64,000 bases of DNA from Novosphingobium capsulatum (GCA_015661825.1 DQVI01000065.1:22430-86429); one strand, 5' to 3'. Counted from the stretch's first letter, positions 30,124-38,636 are shown. Notes: generated from the letters alone by a model not told the origin. A program made the numbers and translations.

Positions 30124-31250
30124 CAGGTCACCGTGATCGAACCGGCCTGCACCACCTGCTTGGCCGTAGTGGTCAGGTCGCTAGTTCCGGAATTGATCGT
30201 CAGGCCGGTTACGCTCGAAACACCGGCCACCCCATAGGCGACACTGAACAGCCGGCTGTACATCAGCGTGTCGCCCTGGATCAGCGTCGCGATATAGTCG
30301 GCAATTGCCGTCTGCACTGCGGCGCGGACCGTGGCGCCAATATAGCCAGAGGCGATGCCGACGGTCAGGCCGATATTGGCCACCACCGGAACCACCGCGA
30401 ACGCTGCTTGCTGGATACCGCAAGCGCGCACCGCCTCCACAGCCGTTGCCGCCGCGTTCACTGTTTCGGTCGTGGGCGAGCCGCTTCCATCATTGATGAC
30501 GGTGTAGAACGAGCCCGGCTTGTAGTTGCCCGCATAGTCGTAATTTTCGACGATCACGTCGGTCAGCCCGAGTTGCAGCGATGTGATCGCGTAGTCCACC
30601 GCTGCTGGCGTCGCCTTGGCCAGCGAGCTGATGTATTCGACGAAGCGCAGGCGAAACGCGGCATCGCTTTCGGCGTCAGAGCCGTTGGCAAAGGCCAGGG
30701 CATTGCTCACCGTGTCCACGCCGGAGATAGCCTGTGCGAGCGTGTTGATTGCCCCGGCGGCTGCGTTGCCCGCTGCGCCGGCAGTCGTCGCCCGGATCGC
30801 CACGACAGCCGAAGTCGTTCCTGCCGGGATCACATAGGCCCCTGCGCCCGCACTCCAAGCCAAGAGCGAGGAATCGGCCACCACAGCATATTGCACCGCC
30901 CCATCGGCGGTCTGCACCAGCGTGCCCACCGGGATCGTTGCCGCGTTGGTCGGCGTGAACCGGGCAAACGTGGCTTGTCCGGACGATTCCACGGCAGCCA
31001 GGCGTGTCACCGCAAAATCGGCCATCCAGCTATCCAGGTCGGTCAATTGCGCCGTGGCCGCGCGCGTCGTCGTCAGCAGTTGCAGGATGATCGCCTGCAA
31101 CCACAGCACCACGGCAGCAAAGGCTTGGGCTAGAGCGCGCAAGATCGAGCCAGTCGAGAAGTCGATCAGCGCCGAGGATGATGCGCCCTGCACGGCATTG
31201 GCCTGCACTTCGACAAGCTGGTCGAAGGTCCGGGTTTCAAGGTCAGCCAT
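30123..31250 (-). CDS. Baseplate J/gp47 family protein
   Basis: 375 residues, matching the baseplate wedge J protein: N-terminal LETRTFDQLVEVQANAVQG, the DLDSWMADFAVTRL region, GTLVQTADGAVQYAV, and AGAAGNAAAGAINTL with ESDAAFRLRFVEYI in the middle. All are hallmarks of the gpJ/gp47 family. Part of the contractile-tail baseplate wedge. Confidence 0.92.
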   Translation of the reverse strand: MADLETRTFDQLVEVQANAVQGASSSALIDFSTGSILRALAQAFAAVVLWLQAIILQLLTTTRAATAQLTDLDSWMADFAVTRLAAVESSGQATFARFTPTNAATIPVGTLVQTADGAVQYAVVADSSLLAWSAGAGAYVIPAGTTSAVVAIRATTAGAAGNAAAGAINTLAQAISGVDTVSNALAFANGSDAESDAAFRLRFVEYISSLAKATPAAVDYAITSLQLGLTDVIVENYDYAGNYKPGSFYTVINDGSGSPTTETVNAAATAVEAVRACGIQQAAFAVVPVVANIGLTVGIASGYIGATVRAAVQTAIADYIATLIQGDTLMYSRLFSVAYGVAGVSSVTGLTINSGTSDLTTTAKQVVQAGSITVT

Positions 31251-31253
31251 GGA

Positions 31254-31640
31254 TCAGGCGCTCACGTTGAAAGACAGGGTCACCGGCTCGCTGGTCGCGG
31301 CATCGGCATACTGGATCAGAACGGAAAATCCGCCACCGTCGGCGTTGGCGATCTGGGTCACCTGCACGACAGGCTCCGGGATCTTCGCCACCGAATCCTC
31401 CAGCAGTACCTGCCCCCGGATCAGCGCCCGGATTTCGGCCAGGTCGGCGGTCCGCCCGATCCATTGCGCCAGGCCGGCGCCGTAAGTCGGCTCGAAAATG
31501 TAATCGCCCGGATTGGTCAGCAGGCGCCGCAGCACCCTCTGCTGCCCGCGCACGGTGTCGGTCACGCCTTGCAGGTCACCGGTGTTCGAGGACGAGATAT
31601 CGCCGCCGATGTAGTGGTAGACGTCGGCCAGCGTGGTCAT
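31254..31640 (-). CDS. GPW/gp25 family baseplate protein (Mu gp46-like)
   Basis: 128 residues. Contains the gp25-type core LRRLLTNPGDYIFEPTYGAGL followed by EIRALIRGQVLLEDSV. It stands between gpV and gpJ as in P2 and Mu. Wedge component linking the sheath to the baseplate. Confidence 0.88.
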   Translation of the reverse strand: MTTLADVYHYIGGDISSSNTGDLQGVTDTVRGQQRVLRRLLTNPGDYIFEPTYGAGLAQWIGRTADLAEIRALIRGQVLLEDSVAKIPEPVVQVTQIANADGGGFSVLIQYADAATSEPVTLSFNVSA

Positions 31641-32200
31641 GCCGGGGGCCCCGACTGCCCGGTCCCCGGCTGCACATCGTTGTGCAGGTGGGCTTTCAGG
31701 CTCTTTCCACCAGCCACGACATCATCGCTGGCGGTCAGCTTTCCGGTATGAGCCCAGTTGCCAACCGACGTGATATCGCCATCCTTGAGCGCGATGGATG
31801 CGCCAGCGCCGCTGTCCAGCGTCAAAGCGCCGTCGTTGGCCAACTTGATCGACGAGCCTGAGCGATGCACCAGCCACATTTCCCCGGACGGCACCGTGAG
31901 CGGCCGGTCTTCGTCGTTGAAGAACCGCCAACCCGCCGTTCCGACGCCTCCGTCGCCCTCTTGAAAATCGATCTCGATCGCGTCGCCGATGCTGGGCGGG
32001 CAGAACAGGCCCCAGCCATTACCCACCCACGGGCTTTTCAGCGGCAGCCAGTCGGTCAGCGTGTCGTCGGGCTGCAACTTGACCTTCACCGCATAGGCGT
32101 TCGGGTCATAGGCATCGACAATGCCATGGCGCGTCGCTCCGCCAGTGCCGTAGGCTTCCTGCGCGGCGCGGCGCATCTGGTTCATGAGGCCGTCCATCAT
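31637..32200 (-). CDS. Baseplate assembly protein V (Mu gp45/P2 gpV-like spike)
   Basis: 187 residues. N-terminal OB-fold segment (RHGIVDAYDPNAYAVKVKLQ; WLPLKSPWVG), then a beta-helical stalk of short repeats ending in a His-containing tip (AHLHNDV). This is the membrane-piercing spike. The ATG pair at 32200/32197 overlaps the upstream stop. Confidence 0.87.
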   Translation of the reverse strand: MMDGLMNQMRRAAQEAYGTGGATRHGIVDAYDPNAYAVKVKLQPDDTLTDWLPLKSPWVGNGWGLFCPPSIGDAIEIDFQEGDGGVGTAGWRFFNDEDRPLTVPSGEMWLVHRSGSSIKLANDGALTLDSGAGASIALKDGDITSVGNWAHTGKLTASDDVVAGGKSLKAHLHNDVQPGTGQSGPPA

Positions 32201-33315
32201 GTCTGGTTTTCCACGGTGTCGCTGATGTTCTTGGCCGTCACGGTCATGCGGAAGCCCTCGTCGATCGACATCGAGCGCTTCACGCTGTCCGGGTAATAGG
32301 TCTGGTCCCAGCTGGTGCCGGTGCCACGCACCTGAAGCAGCATCGAGCAGTCGAGCAGCATGTCGCCCGGCAGGTCGGCGCTCAGTCGCACCATGTGCTG
32401 CACGATCTGCTCATAGATCGCCTTGGCCCGCTGGATCGCCTGATCTTGGGTCAGCCCGGCAATGGTGTAATGGTAAGCCAGCGGTGTCGCGGCCCCGGAT
32501 TGCCCCGGCTTGGTCGACTTCACCGCCTTGGGCCATGCGGCCTCAAAGGACCGCTTGCTCTTGCTGTTCCATGACCGAACCGTGACCACCACACCCTTGG
32601 CAATCGTCAAGGATCGATCGAACCGCAGCGACACCACATTGGCCTCAGGCGCGCCTTCATCGGGTTGGCGCCATTCGATCACATAGCGCGCACCCGCATC
32701 CGCTGGCTTGGCTTGGAAATAGAGGGTCTCGCCGCGCACGAACACGTCGAAATCCTCGTAGGCTGCCAGCTCCACCAGCAAATCCCATTCGCTGCGCTCT
32801 TGGCTCAGCCCGCTGTGATTCTGGCTGTAGTAGGTGCCAACGCGGGTCGTGGTCGGGTCAACCTGCGCGGCGAGGCCATGCCGGGCGGCCAGCGTCTGCG
32901 CGATCTGGCTGCTGGTCTGGTTCAGAAAATTCTCGCTGGTCTTGGTGTCGATCAGCTTTGCGGTCCAATCCCGCCCGGTGATGTGGATTGTGCCAGCCAG
33001 CGGATCAAACTCGATATCATCCACCTGACCAAGGATCAGCCGATCGGCTGCCGTGGGCTGGTAGTTGGCGGGGCTCACTGCATCGGTGGTCATGAACACT
33101 TCGCAGTCGATGCTGCTCTGGCTGCCGAACCATGCCGGGCCATAGGCCGCCGGCAGCGCGCCGACCGCGAACGTCACGTCGAAGGTATCGGCGGCCCGAT
33201 AGGCATTGTTGTCCACATTGATGGCAACGCACGGCACGAACGCGCCGTTGAGCTTGACCGCGGCGCGCGGGCTGCGTGCGCCGGGCAGCGCCGGTAGGGC
33301 ATTGATGTCAGGCAT
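32197..33315 (-). CDS. Baseplate hub protein, gpD/gp44-like
   Basis: 372 residues. The hub signature includes GLSQERSEWDLLVELAAYED with DVFVRGETLYF and the IEFDPLAGTIHITGRDWT segment, typical of P2 gpD/Mu gp44 late control proteins. Positioned directly before gpV, its partner in the hub. It overlaps the upstream LysM-like gene by 8 bp. Confidence 0.82.
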   Translation of the reverse strand: MPDINALPALPGARSPRAAVKLNGAFVPCVAINVDNNAYRAADTFDVTFAVGALPAAYGPAWFGSQSSIDCEVFMTTDAVSPANYQPTAADRLILGQVDDIEFDPLAGTIHITGRDWTAKLIDTKTSENFLNQTSSQIAQTLAARHGLAAQVDPTTTRVGTYYSQNHSGLSQERSEWDLLVELAAYEDFDVFVRGETLYFQAKPADAGARYVIEWRQPDEGAPEANVVSLRFDRSLTIAKGVVVTVRSWNSKSKRSFEAAWPKAVKSTKPGQSGAATPLAYHYTIAGLTQDQAIQRAKAIYEQIVQHMVRLSADLPGDMLLDCSMLLQVRGTGTSWDQTYYPDSVKRSMSIDEGFRMTVTAKNISDTVENQT

Positions 33316-34273
33316 TCAGCACGCCGCCCGTGGTCGATGCCGCGCCGGGCTTGGCGGGCACCACCAGCGTCGTGATGCCATTCACCTGCGGATCGGTCAG
33401 GCCATTGGCTTGAGCGAGGGCCGTCCAGTCGCGGGCGTCGCCATATTGGTCAGCCGCCACCTTGAACAGCGTGGTCGAGCCGGTCGTCACCGTCTTGGCC
33501 CCGGCATTCAGCGCGCCGAAGTTCAGGCTCATGCGGCCCAGCCGGGCGTCAATATCGGCCAGCGTTCCGGTGGTCTGGGCGGCATTCACCGACGATGACA
33601 GGCCGGAGACGAACCGCGCCACCGGGTTCGGCACTGCGCCTCCCAGCGAAGCCAGCGAGCCGAGTTGCGCCAGCGTGGTCGACGCCTCCTGAATCAGACT
33701 CGTGGCAATCGCGCGCGCCTCGTTGATCGGCTTCAGCACGGCATTGATCTGCGCCACCGTAGCCGTGCGGAAATCCTGCACCTTCTTCATCGCGCTCTGG
33801 ATCGATGCCACTGCGCTTGAGAGGCCGGAATGCCCCACCGTTGCCGCCGATGCGGCCACTGCCGTGATATCGGCGTTGACTTGCGCCGTGGTGTCCGCAC
33901 TTGCCGTGGCGCCGCCGGGCGCGACGTTGTCAGTGATGACCTCGACCGCCAGAGAATAGGGCAGGCGCGAGGCCAGCTCAAACTCGCAGCGGAACGAGCG
34001 GATCAGGACGGTATAGGACTGCTCGGACCATGTCAGCGATAGCGGGGCGCCAGCATCCATCAGCACCTTGATCTGCCGGGCGCGCGCCTGGGCGTCGGGG
34101 CCGATGAAGAAGCCGGACCATTCCGGGTTCACCGGATCGGCGCCTAGCGCGTCGAGCACCTTCTTGCCGCCGATCAGCCGGTGCACGTTCATGCGCTGCT
34201 CGCCGCCGAACGGGATGCGCTCGGGGATCTCGTAGCGCCCGAAGATGACGCCGCCGAGGGTCAAGGTGGTCAT
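33308..34273 (-). CDS. Baseplate/tail protein with C-terminal LysM-like domain
   Basis: 321 residues. N-terminal beta domain (TLGGVIFGRYEIPERIPFGG, then LIGGKKVLDALG), an Ala/Ser/Thr-rich helical middle (about 120-230), and a C-terminal LysM-type motif (TTLFKVAADQYGDARDWTALAQANGL). It corresponds to the gpU/gpX or DNA-circulation-like protein between tape measure and gpD in contractile tails. The LysM part may touch peptidoglycan or the tube tip. Confidence 0.75.
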   Translation of the reverse strand: MTTLTLGGVIFGRYEIPERIPFGGEQRMNVHRLIGGKKVLDALGADPVNPEWSGFFIGPDAQARARQIKVLMDAGAPLSLTWSEQSYTVLIRSFRCEFELASRLPYSLAVEVITDNVAPGGATASADTTAQVNADITAVAASAATVGHSGLSSAVASIQSAMKKVQDFRTATVAQINAVLKPINEARAIATSLIQEASTTLAQLGSLASLGGAVPNPVARFVSGLSSSVNAAQTTGTLADIDARLGRMSLNFGALNAGAKTVTTGSTTLFKVAADQYGDARDWTALAQANGLTDPQVNGITTLVVPAKPGAASTTGGVLNA

Positions 34274-36273
34274 GGGCGCCGCAGTGCCGTTGACGGGGCA
34301 GCGCGGGACCAGTCAAAGCTGGTCGCGCCGGTGTTCGGGCGGTTGGCCGCCTGCGCTTGCCGTGCGGTCAGCATCTGGCCCACCTTGCGCCCATCGAGAT
34401 AAACCGCAGCTGGGCGATGCTGCATCGTGCCGCCGGGATTTGGAACGGCGGCAGAGCGATTGCGCCACGCATCATAATCATCGGCGAAATGCGTCTTACT
34501 GATCTGCAAGGCGGCCGGAAGAATGGAGTTCACACCTGCAATCAGCGTGTTGAACACTGTCTGCCAGCCACGCAGAAACACGGCTGTGAAACTGCCTAGC
34601 GCGCCGATGATGTCGCCGTGGAACAGCTTCACGACACCATCCTTGATATCGGCCCACGACTTGATCAGCGCCCCCTTGATCTCCTTCCAGTTGTTCCAGA
34701 CCAGCAGGGCGGCCACCGCGATTCCGGCGATCACCAATCCGACAGGCGTAAACACTAGCAGGAGGTCGCCCAGAAGCGCCCGGCCGCCGGTCAAAATGCC
34801 TCCCCACACGGCGCCCATAATTCCCCGAAAAATTCCGAAGAAGAGCCCGATTGCGCTGCCCGCAGATGTGAACCATCCCGCGATCATCGGCGCAAGGCCG
34901 AGAAACTTGATTACGCCAGCCAGCATCAGCGCCTTTCCGATCAGCATCAGCGCGCCGCCAATACCGATCAATCCGAAAGCAATCGCCGCCGTCAGGTTCG
35001 GATGATCCGACATCCATTGTGCGATGTGGTCGAGCCCATTGGCGAATTTGACCATGAACGGGATCAGCTTGGGCAGCACCTGATAGCCCAGGATGGCCAG
35101 GATGTTCTGCCACTGATTGTGCAGGGCCTGCTCAGCAAGCTGCGGGTTCGATTTCAGCAGCCGGTCATAAGCCTGCTTGCTCGATCCGCCGGAAGCGATC
35201 AGTTCGCGGTCACGCTCAAACTGAGGCGACTTGCCGATCATGGTGTTCAGAAACCACTGCGCGTTGCGGTTGCCCAGCATGCCCGAAAGAATCTGCTCGC
35301 GGTTCAGTCCGCGCGACTTGCCGTAGGCGTCGATCGCTGGCGCCAGCACCTGATTGGCCCATGCATAGGGGTTCTGCTGAAAAAGCTGTGCGCCCTTCAC
35401 GGCGCCCGGCTTGAGCTGCATCTGCCCGGTGCTGTTTTTCACCACGTCGGACGGGTTGATCAGCCCCATTTGCTCCCACAGCGGGATAGCCGACTTCTTG
35501 AGCGTGCCTTGAATCACCGCCCCATAGGTGGACATCAACGCGGTGCCCGCCGTCTGCGCGCCGCCACCCTTGGTCTTCACTTCCTGGATCAGCGTCGGCA
35601 GGTAACTGTAGACGAAATCGTCGTTCAGCCCGAACGCACTGGTCTTGGCCTGCTTGAGCGCCATGTGGAAGTCGTTGACGGTCAAAGTCCCGCCCATGCC
35701 CATCAGCGCGCGGGCCATCAGATCGGCGTTCTGCTGCATCCGCTGGGCAGACATCACGCCCGGCGTGCGCAGTTCGATGGCCTTGACCATGTCGAAGGCA
35801 ACGCCTTCCTGCTCTTTGCCTGTCAAAGCTTCCAGAACTGCCTTGGTGCGCTGCACGGTCGGCAGGATCGCATAGGCCTCGCCCATGTGGTGCAGGCCAA
35901 ACACGGAACGCAGTTCGCGGATTGCTTTGAGGTTTTCCGCCGCGCTTGACGTGATAACGCTTTGGCTCGTCTTCCAGGCCTGCGCAGTCGCCTCGGCAAT
36001 GTCCTTCTGGCCCATCCCGGCCGCACTCATCAGCGAAAGCTGGCGGGTGTATTCCTTGCTGGCATCGATGGACTTGCCCATGAAGCCGAGGATGCCTTGG
36101 CCAGCGCGGTCCAGCCCATAGCCCACCGCTACCATTTTCAGCGCGGAGAGCTTACCTTGCAGGTTCGTGGCGGCGCCATGGGCCTTGAGCAAGTCGTTCG
36201 CCAGGATACGCACGCCCTGCGACGCGAGGTTCGCGACGCTAAGCTTGATCGCAACAGAATAGGCGAACGACAT
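34270..36273 (-). CDS. Tail tape measure protein
   Basis: 667 residues, largely helical, with Ala/Gly/Leu-rich hydrophobic segments at about 430-500 that would insert in the host membrane. The N-terminal region (SGVRILANDLLKAHGAATN-like, GYGLDRAGQGILGF, AGMGQKDI) is typical of myovirus tape measures such as P2 gpT. Length implies a short-to-medium tail. Its start codon overlaps that of a divergent small gene. Confidence 0.88.
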   Translation of the reverse strand: MSFAYSVAIKLSVANLASQGVRILANDLLKAHGAATNLQGKLSALKMVAVGYGLDRAGQGILGFMGKSIDASKEYTRQLSLMSAAGMGQKDIAEATAQAWKTSQSVITSSAAENLKAIRELRSVFGLHHMGEAYAILPTVQRTKAVLEALTGKEQEGVAFDMVKAIELRTPGVMSAQRMQQNADLMARALMGMGGTLTVNDFHMALKQAKTSAFGLNDDFVYSYLPTLIQEVKTKGGGAQTAGTALMSTYGAVIQGTLKKSAIPLWEQMGLINPSDVVKNSTGQMQLKPGAVKGAQLFQQNPYAWANQVLAPAIDAYGKSRGLNREQILSGMLGNRNAQWFLNTMIGKSPQFERDRELIASGGSSKQAYDRLLKSNPQLAEQALHNQWQNILAILGYQVLPKLIPFMVKFANGLDHIAQWMSDHPNLTAAIAFGLIGIGGALMLIGKALMLAGVIKFLGLAPMIAGWFTSAGSAIGLFFGIFRGIMGAVWGGILTGGRALLGDLLLVFTPVGLVIAGIAVAALLVWNNWKEIKGALIKSWADIKDGVVKLFHGDIIGALGSFTAVFLRGWQTVFNTLIAGVNSILPAALQISKTHFADDYDAWRNRSAAVPNPGGTMQHRPAAVYLDGRKVGQMLTARQAQAANRPNTGATSFDWSRAAPSTALRRP

Positions 36274-36484
36274 GGGTTATCTCCGCCGGGTCCATGAATG
36301 GGCCGCAGACAAGGGATGGGCGCAATACCCCGAGCCGGAATGGCGCGTTCAGCGCCGCCGGGAGCAGGGCGATTGGCTCGATACTGCTTTCAAATTGACG
36401 GTAGCCGGCTTCCTGATAGGGCCGATCATCGCGCCGGTGCTGTTGGGGATCCTGGTCTTGATCGTCATCGCCATTGGATGGTGA
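36272..36484 (+). CDS. Small membrane protein, probable moron
   Basis: 70 residues on the strand opposite to the late operon. The N-terminal half is charged; the C-terminal half is one long hydrophobic segment (about 43-68). Its ATG (36272) overlaps the tape measure ATG on the other strand, and an in-frame stop lies just upstream, fixing the start. Probably expressed in the lysogen. No family recognised. Confidence 0.5.
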   Translation: MGYLRRVHEWAADKGWAQYPEPEWRVQRRREQGDWLDTAFKLTVAGFLIGPIIAPVLLGILVLIVIAIGW

Positions 36485-36574
36485 CGCAATTTGACCGGAA
36501 AGACTGACGGGATTCGACTCTCATCTGGCCGGTTGTTAGGCCGCAACTTCCATCCAAGACTCGGGGGTTCGGTA

Positions 36575-36847
36575 ATGGACGATGCGGTGATCGGCTCGAT
36601 GCGTGGGGAAATTATGGCCCTGCGACTGCTCGTCACAGAGCTTTTCCGGGTGATGGCCCTTCGCGATCCGCCGCTCAATCATCTGCTCGACCGAGCGCTG
36701 AGCCAGCTCGAAGGCGATGCGGAGATCGCCGCCTTCGAGTTCGGGAAACCAGGGCATGCGGCATATCTCACCAGTCTTTCGGAAGTGATCGAGGAGGTCC
36801 GCACCTCTGTGTTTGAGATTGGCCGCAAGCAGGATGATGCGGTCTAG
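36575..36847 (+). CDS. Small hypothetical protein, probable moron
   Basis: 90 residues, helical and acidic, with a Leu-rich N-terminal helix (EIMALRLLVTELFRVMAL). GGGGG lies 7 bp before the ATG. A reading frame on the minus strand over the same bases (36536-36865) is the alternative, but the plus-strand product looks more like a folded protein. Part of the island beside the tape measure. Confidence 0.5.
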   Translation: MDDAVIGSMRGEIMALRLLVTELFRVMALRDPPLNHLLDRALSQLEGDAEIAAFEFGKPGHAAYLTSLSEVIEEVRTSVFEIGRKQDDAV

Positions 36848-36875
36848 ATGCTTCAAGTCATCCATGGCATCCCCC

Positions 36876-36905
36876 AAAGAAATGGCCGTCCGGTAAGGGA
36901 CGGCC
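36876..36905 (-). terminator. Intrinsic-terminator-like hairpin
   Basis: Minus strand: GGCCGTCC-N6-GGACGGCC then ATTTCTTT. Perfect 8-bp stem with a moderately T-rich tail. It would end the DUF3761 transcript and, by symmetry of the stem, may also stop the plus-strand moron transcript. Confidence 0.65.
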
Positions 36906-37052
36906 TGCAAATGCCCGGCTGTGCGGGCGAATTTCTAGGAATGGTCATCACCCTACGCTGCTACTCACGCGGGGGCAAGGGGGCGCTGCATCAGTTCGGG
37001 CCGCTGTCAGGCGCCTCGTTGAAGGGCGCTAGAGGACTTAGTAGGCGGCGGA

Positions 37053-37322
37053 TCACCATCCGGCCACGCCGCCGTGGTGCGAGCAAGTGCCGCGCGCATG
37101 CTGGCTAAAACTCCAACTGCCGTCTGCGCAATGAGCGGTAGCGCCAGCAGGACGCCCACGCGAACGCATCGGGCTATGGATCGAGTTTCCATCGACATTT
37201 GTGTAATGCGCGCCCCACGATGGACCGAAGTTATGGTGCACGGCATGGTGCCTATGGGCGCGTGCTTCTGCCAATCCCGGCGCGGCCACGCACAAAACAA
37301 CCGCCAAAATGGAACGAATCAT
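37053..37322 (-). CDS. DUF3761 family secreted protein, probable moron
   Basis: 89 residues: a cleavable signal peptide (about 1-20, cut near EARA), a His-rich spacer, then the DUF3761 core with YTNVDGNSIHSP, GATAHCADGSWSFS and CSHHGG. The family is small, exported, and of unknown role; two conserved Cys may form a disulfide. ATG 37322 is preceded by a perfect AGGAGG at 7 bp, formed by one arm of a palindrome. Unrelated to virion building, so a lysogenic conversion gene is likely. Confidence 0.75.
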   Translation of the reverse strand: MIRSILAVVLCVAAPGLAEARAHRHHAVHHNFGPSWGAHYTNVDGNSIHSPMRSRGRPAGATAHCADGSWSFSQHARGTCSHHGGVAGW

Positions 37323-37329
37323 GAATAAT

Positions 37330-37346
37330 CCTCCTGCTTGAGGAGG
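37330..37346. promoter_or_regulatory. Palindrome CCTCCT-GCTTG-AGGAGG giving a ribosome site on both strands
   Basis: Perfect 6-bp arms. Read on the minus strand, one AGGAGG is the ribosome site of the DUF3761 gene; read on the plus strand, the other AGGAGG lies 5-8 bp before GTG/ATG of a 27-codon frame. In either RNA the site could fold into the hairpin and be hidden from ribosomes. Confidence 0.55.
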
Positions 37347-37354
37347 TTACCGTG

Positions 37355-37438
37355 ATGTTTTGTTGTATGGGCGGCAAGTTCTGCTGCGGATCGGCGCCGG
37401 GCACGCGACTGCCGAAGGGTAAATGTTACTCTGCATAG
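37355..37438 (+). CDS. Cys-rich 27-residue small ORF, tentative
   Basis: Very short frame (ATG 37355, or GTG 37352) with an ideal AGGAGG upstream. The peptide has two CC pairs and a fifth Cys near its end (FCCMGGKFCCG, then GKCYSA), suggesting metal binding or disulfides. Could be a real microprotein or a by-product of the palindrome that serves the divergent gene. Confidence 0.3.
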   Translation: MFCCMGGKFCCGSAPGTRLPKGKCYSA

Positions 37439-37525
37439 GAGGGTGGTATAAAAAAGGGTTGCGTCGCGTGGGGGATAATCGGCGATATCAGAAGGTCGCT
37501 GACGCTCCGCTCATTGCGGTGATCA

Positions 37526-38095
37526 TCAAAACGGATCATGGTCCAGTGGGCCAACCCCTGACTGGTTCACCCCATAACCCAGAGATCTGTGGATATTGGT
37601 CATACCTTCCATGTCTCGCAAGCCGTATAGCAAGGTGCTTGCGGGCTGATACCCCACCAGCCCCGATACCGCGAACGAACCGATCAGCTCGGCGATTTCC
37701 TCAGCCTTGCGATAGAGAGCCGGGCCCATCACCGGGCGCGGCGGCATTTTGGCTGTGCCAAACTCATGGAACGGCATGATTTCGCTGGTCGAGCCGACGG
37801 TGCCTTCCCAATCGCCGCTTTCGCGCTCGACGCTGTCGCGCAGGTCACCCCGGCGCAGCAAGGGGTCGTTCTCCGTGAACCCCTGCTGCAACCGATCTTC
37901 CTTGGTGGAATCGGCCAGTTCCGCCCACTCAGGGAACGGGCCTTCCGTGTCCTGATAATGGCCGAACTCGGCCTTAGCCTCTTTCTGCAAGATGGCTGTG
38001 GCCACCTCCAGGCCCTTCCTGGTCGCCACAAGGCCGCCCACAGTGTCTCGGGTAAGGTGGTGCGCCAAGTCGGCCAGGGTGGCGAACTCCATCAT
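37526..38095 (-). CDS. HK97 gp10-like/tail completion-type protein
   Basis: 189 residues. N-terminal helices (ATAILQKEAKAEFGHYQ) and a C-terminal beta part with STSEIMPFHEFGTAKMPPRPVMGPA, the pattern of gp10 family and phage virion morphogenesis proteins. It overlaps the frameshifted chaperone stop by 4 bp. Unusually, it lies after the tail chaperone instead of with the head-tail connectors. Confidence 0.7.
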   Translation of the reverse strand: MMEFATLADLAHHLTRDTVGGLVATRKGLEVATAILQKEAKAEFGHYQDTEGPFPEWAELADSTKEDRLQQGFTENDPLLRRGDLRDSVERESGDWEGTVGSTSEIMPFHEFGTAKMPPRPVMGPALYRKAEEIAELIGSFAVSGLVGYQPASTLLYGLRDMEGMTNIHRSLGYGVNQSGVGPLDHDPF

Positions 38096-38636
38096 CCCTC
38101 AGGCTCCTTGAACACCCACCGGCCCCAATCGAACTCGCCGCCCTCCATTTCGCCCAAGGCGATGGAGAAGCCGAGCCGGTATTCATCGGGCAGCGTCATC
38201 GCCTGTTCCGGCGACCACCCGTTCTTGATCAGGAATAGCGCCTCACGAAAAGGCGGGTGCTGCGCTATTCGCCGGACTTTTTTCGCAGAGACTCCTCGCT
38301 TTCCTCGGCGAAGTGCTGCTGGACGCCCAGCATGACAGCTTGCACGCCAGCCTCGTCCAGGCGCGTGATCAGCGCCTCGACTTCGCCTTTGGTCGTGGGT
38401 GGCACGACGACGGCGCCATCGATCGAGCCGACGAACAGCAGCGGCAGCACCATGCCCATGTAGACCTGGTTCTGCGCGCTCTGGCCCAGTGCCTCGACAA
38501 GGCGGAACTGCGCCAGAACGCCGGGCTTGCGCAGCATGATCGAGCGGCCTTGCGCGTCCTGCACGGTGGCCTTCTGCACATCGGGCACGACGGCGGCCGG
38601 GTTGTCCGCCGGATCGGTCAGGGTTACCTTTGCCAT
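38092..38636 (-). CDS. Tail assembly chaperone, long form made by -1 frameshift
   Basis: Joined product: 120 residues in the first frame, then 61 residues after a -1 slip at 38277, giving 181 residues (gpG-T or gpE+E' type). The second part contains AQHPPFREALFLIKNGWSPEQA and ends next to the gp10-like gene. It has no start codon of its own at a sensible place, so it should be made only as a fusion. Acts with the tape measure protein during tube assembly. Confidence 0.8.
38233..38283 (-). promoter_or_regulatory. Programmed -1 ribosomal frameshift signal
   Basis: Slippery heptamer A AAA AAG (38283-38277, minus strand), in the correct phase with zero-frame codons AAA AAG, as in dnaX. Six bases later a 9-bp perfect stem GAATAGCGC (38270-38262) / GCGCTATTC (38241-38233) with a 20-base loop. 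The zero-frame TAG stop falls inside the stem. Confidence 0.9.
38265..38636 (-). CDS. Tail assembly chaperone, short form
   Basis: 123 residues read without frameshift, ending four codons after the slippery site. Helical, Ala/Val/Leu-rich, with LRKPGVLAQFRLVEALG and a region rich in Glu near the end. Between tube and tape measure genes, as for all tail chaperones of this type. The ATG is 8 bp downstream of the tube stop. Confidence 0.85.
   Translation of the reverse strand: MAKVTLTDPADNPAAVVPDVQKATVQDAQGRSIMLRKPGVLAQFRLVEALGQSAQNQVYMGMVLPLLFVGSIDGAVVVPPTTKGEVEALITRLDEAGVQAVMLGVQQHFAEESEESLRKKSGE

Noticed and set aside
36536..36865. Minus-strand 109-codon frame in the moron island
   Set aside because: Possible, but the product (many His/Arg, no folded pattern) looks weaker than the plus-strand 90-codon frame over the same bases.
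38092..38316. Independent small gene downstream of the tail chaperone
   Set aside because: No start codon with a ribosome site near the conserved part; the slippery heptamer and stem explain it as a frameshift extension.
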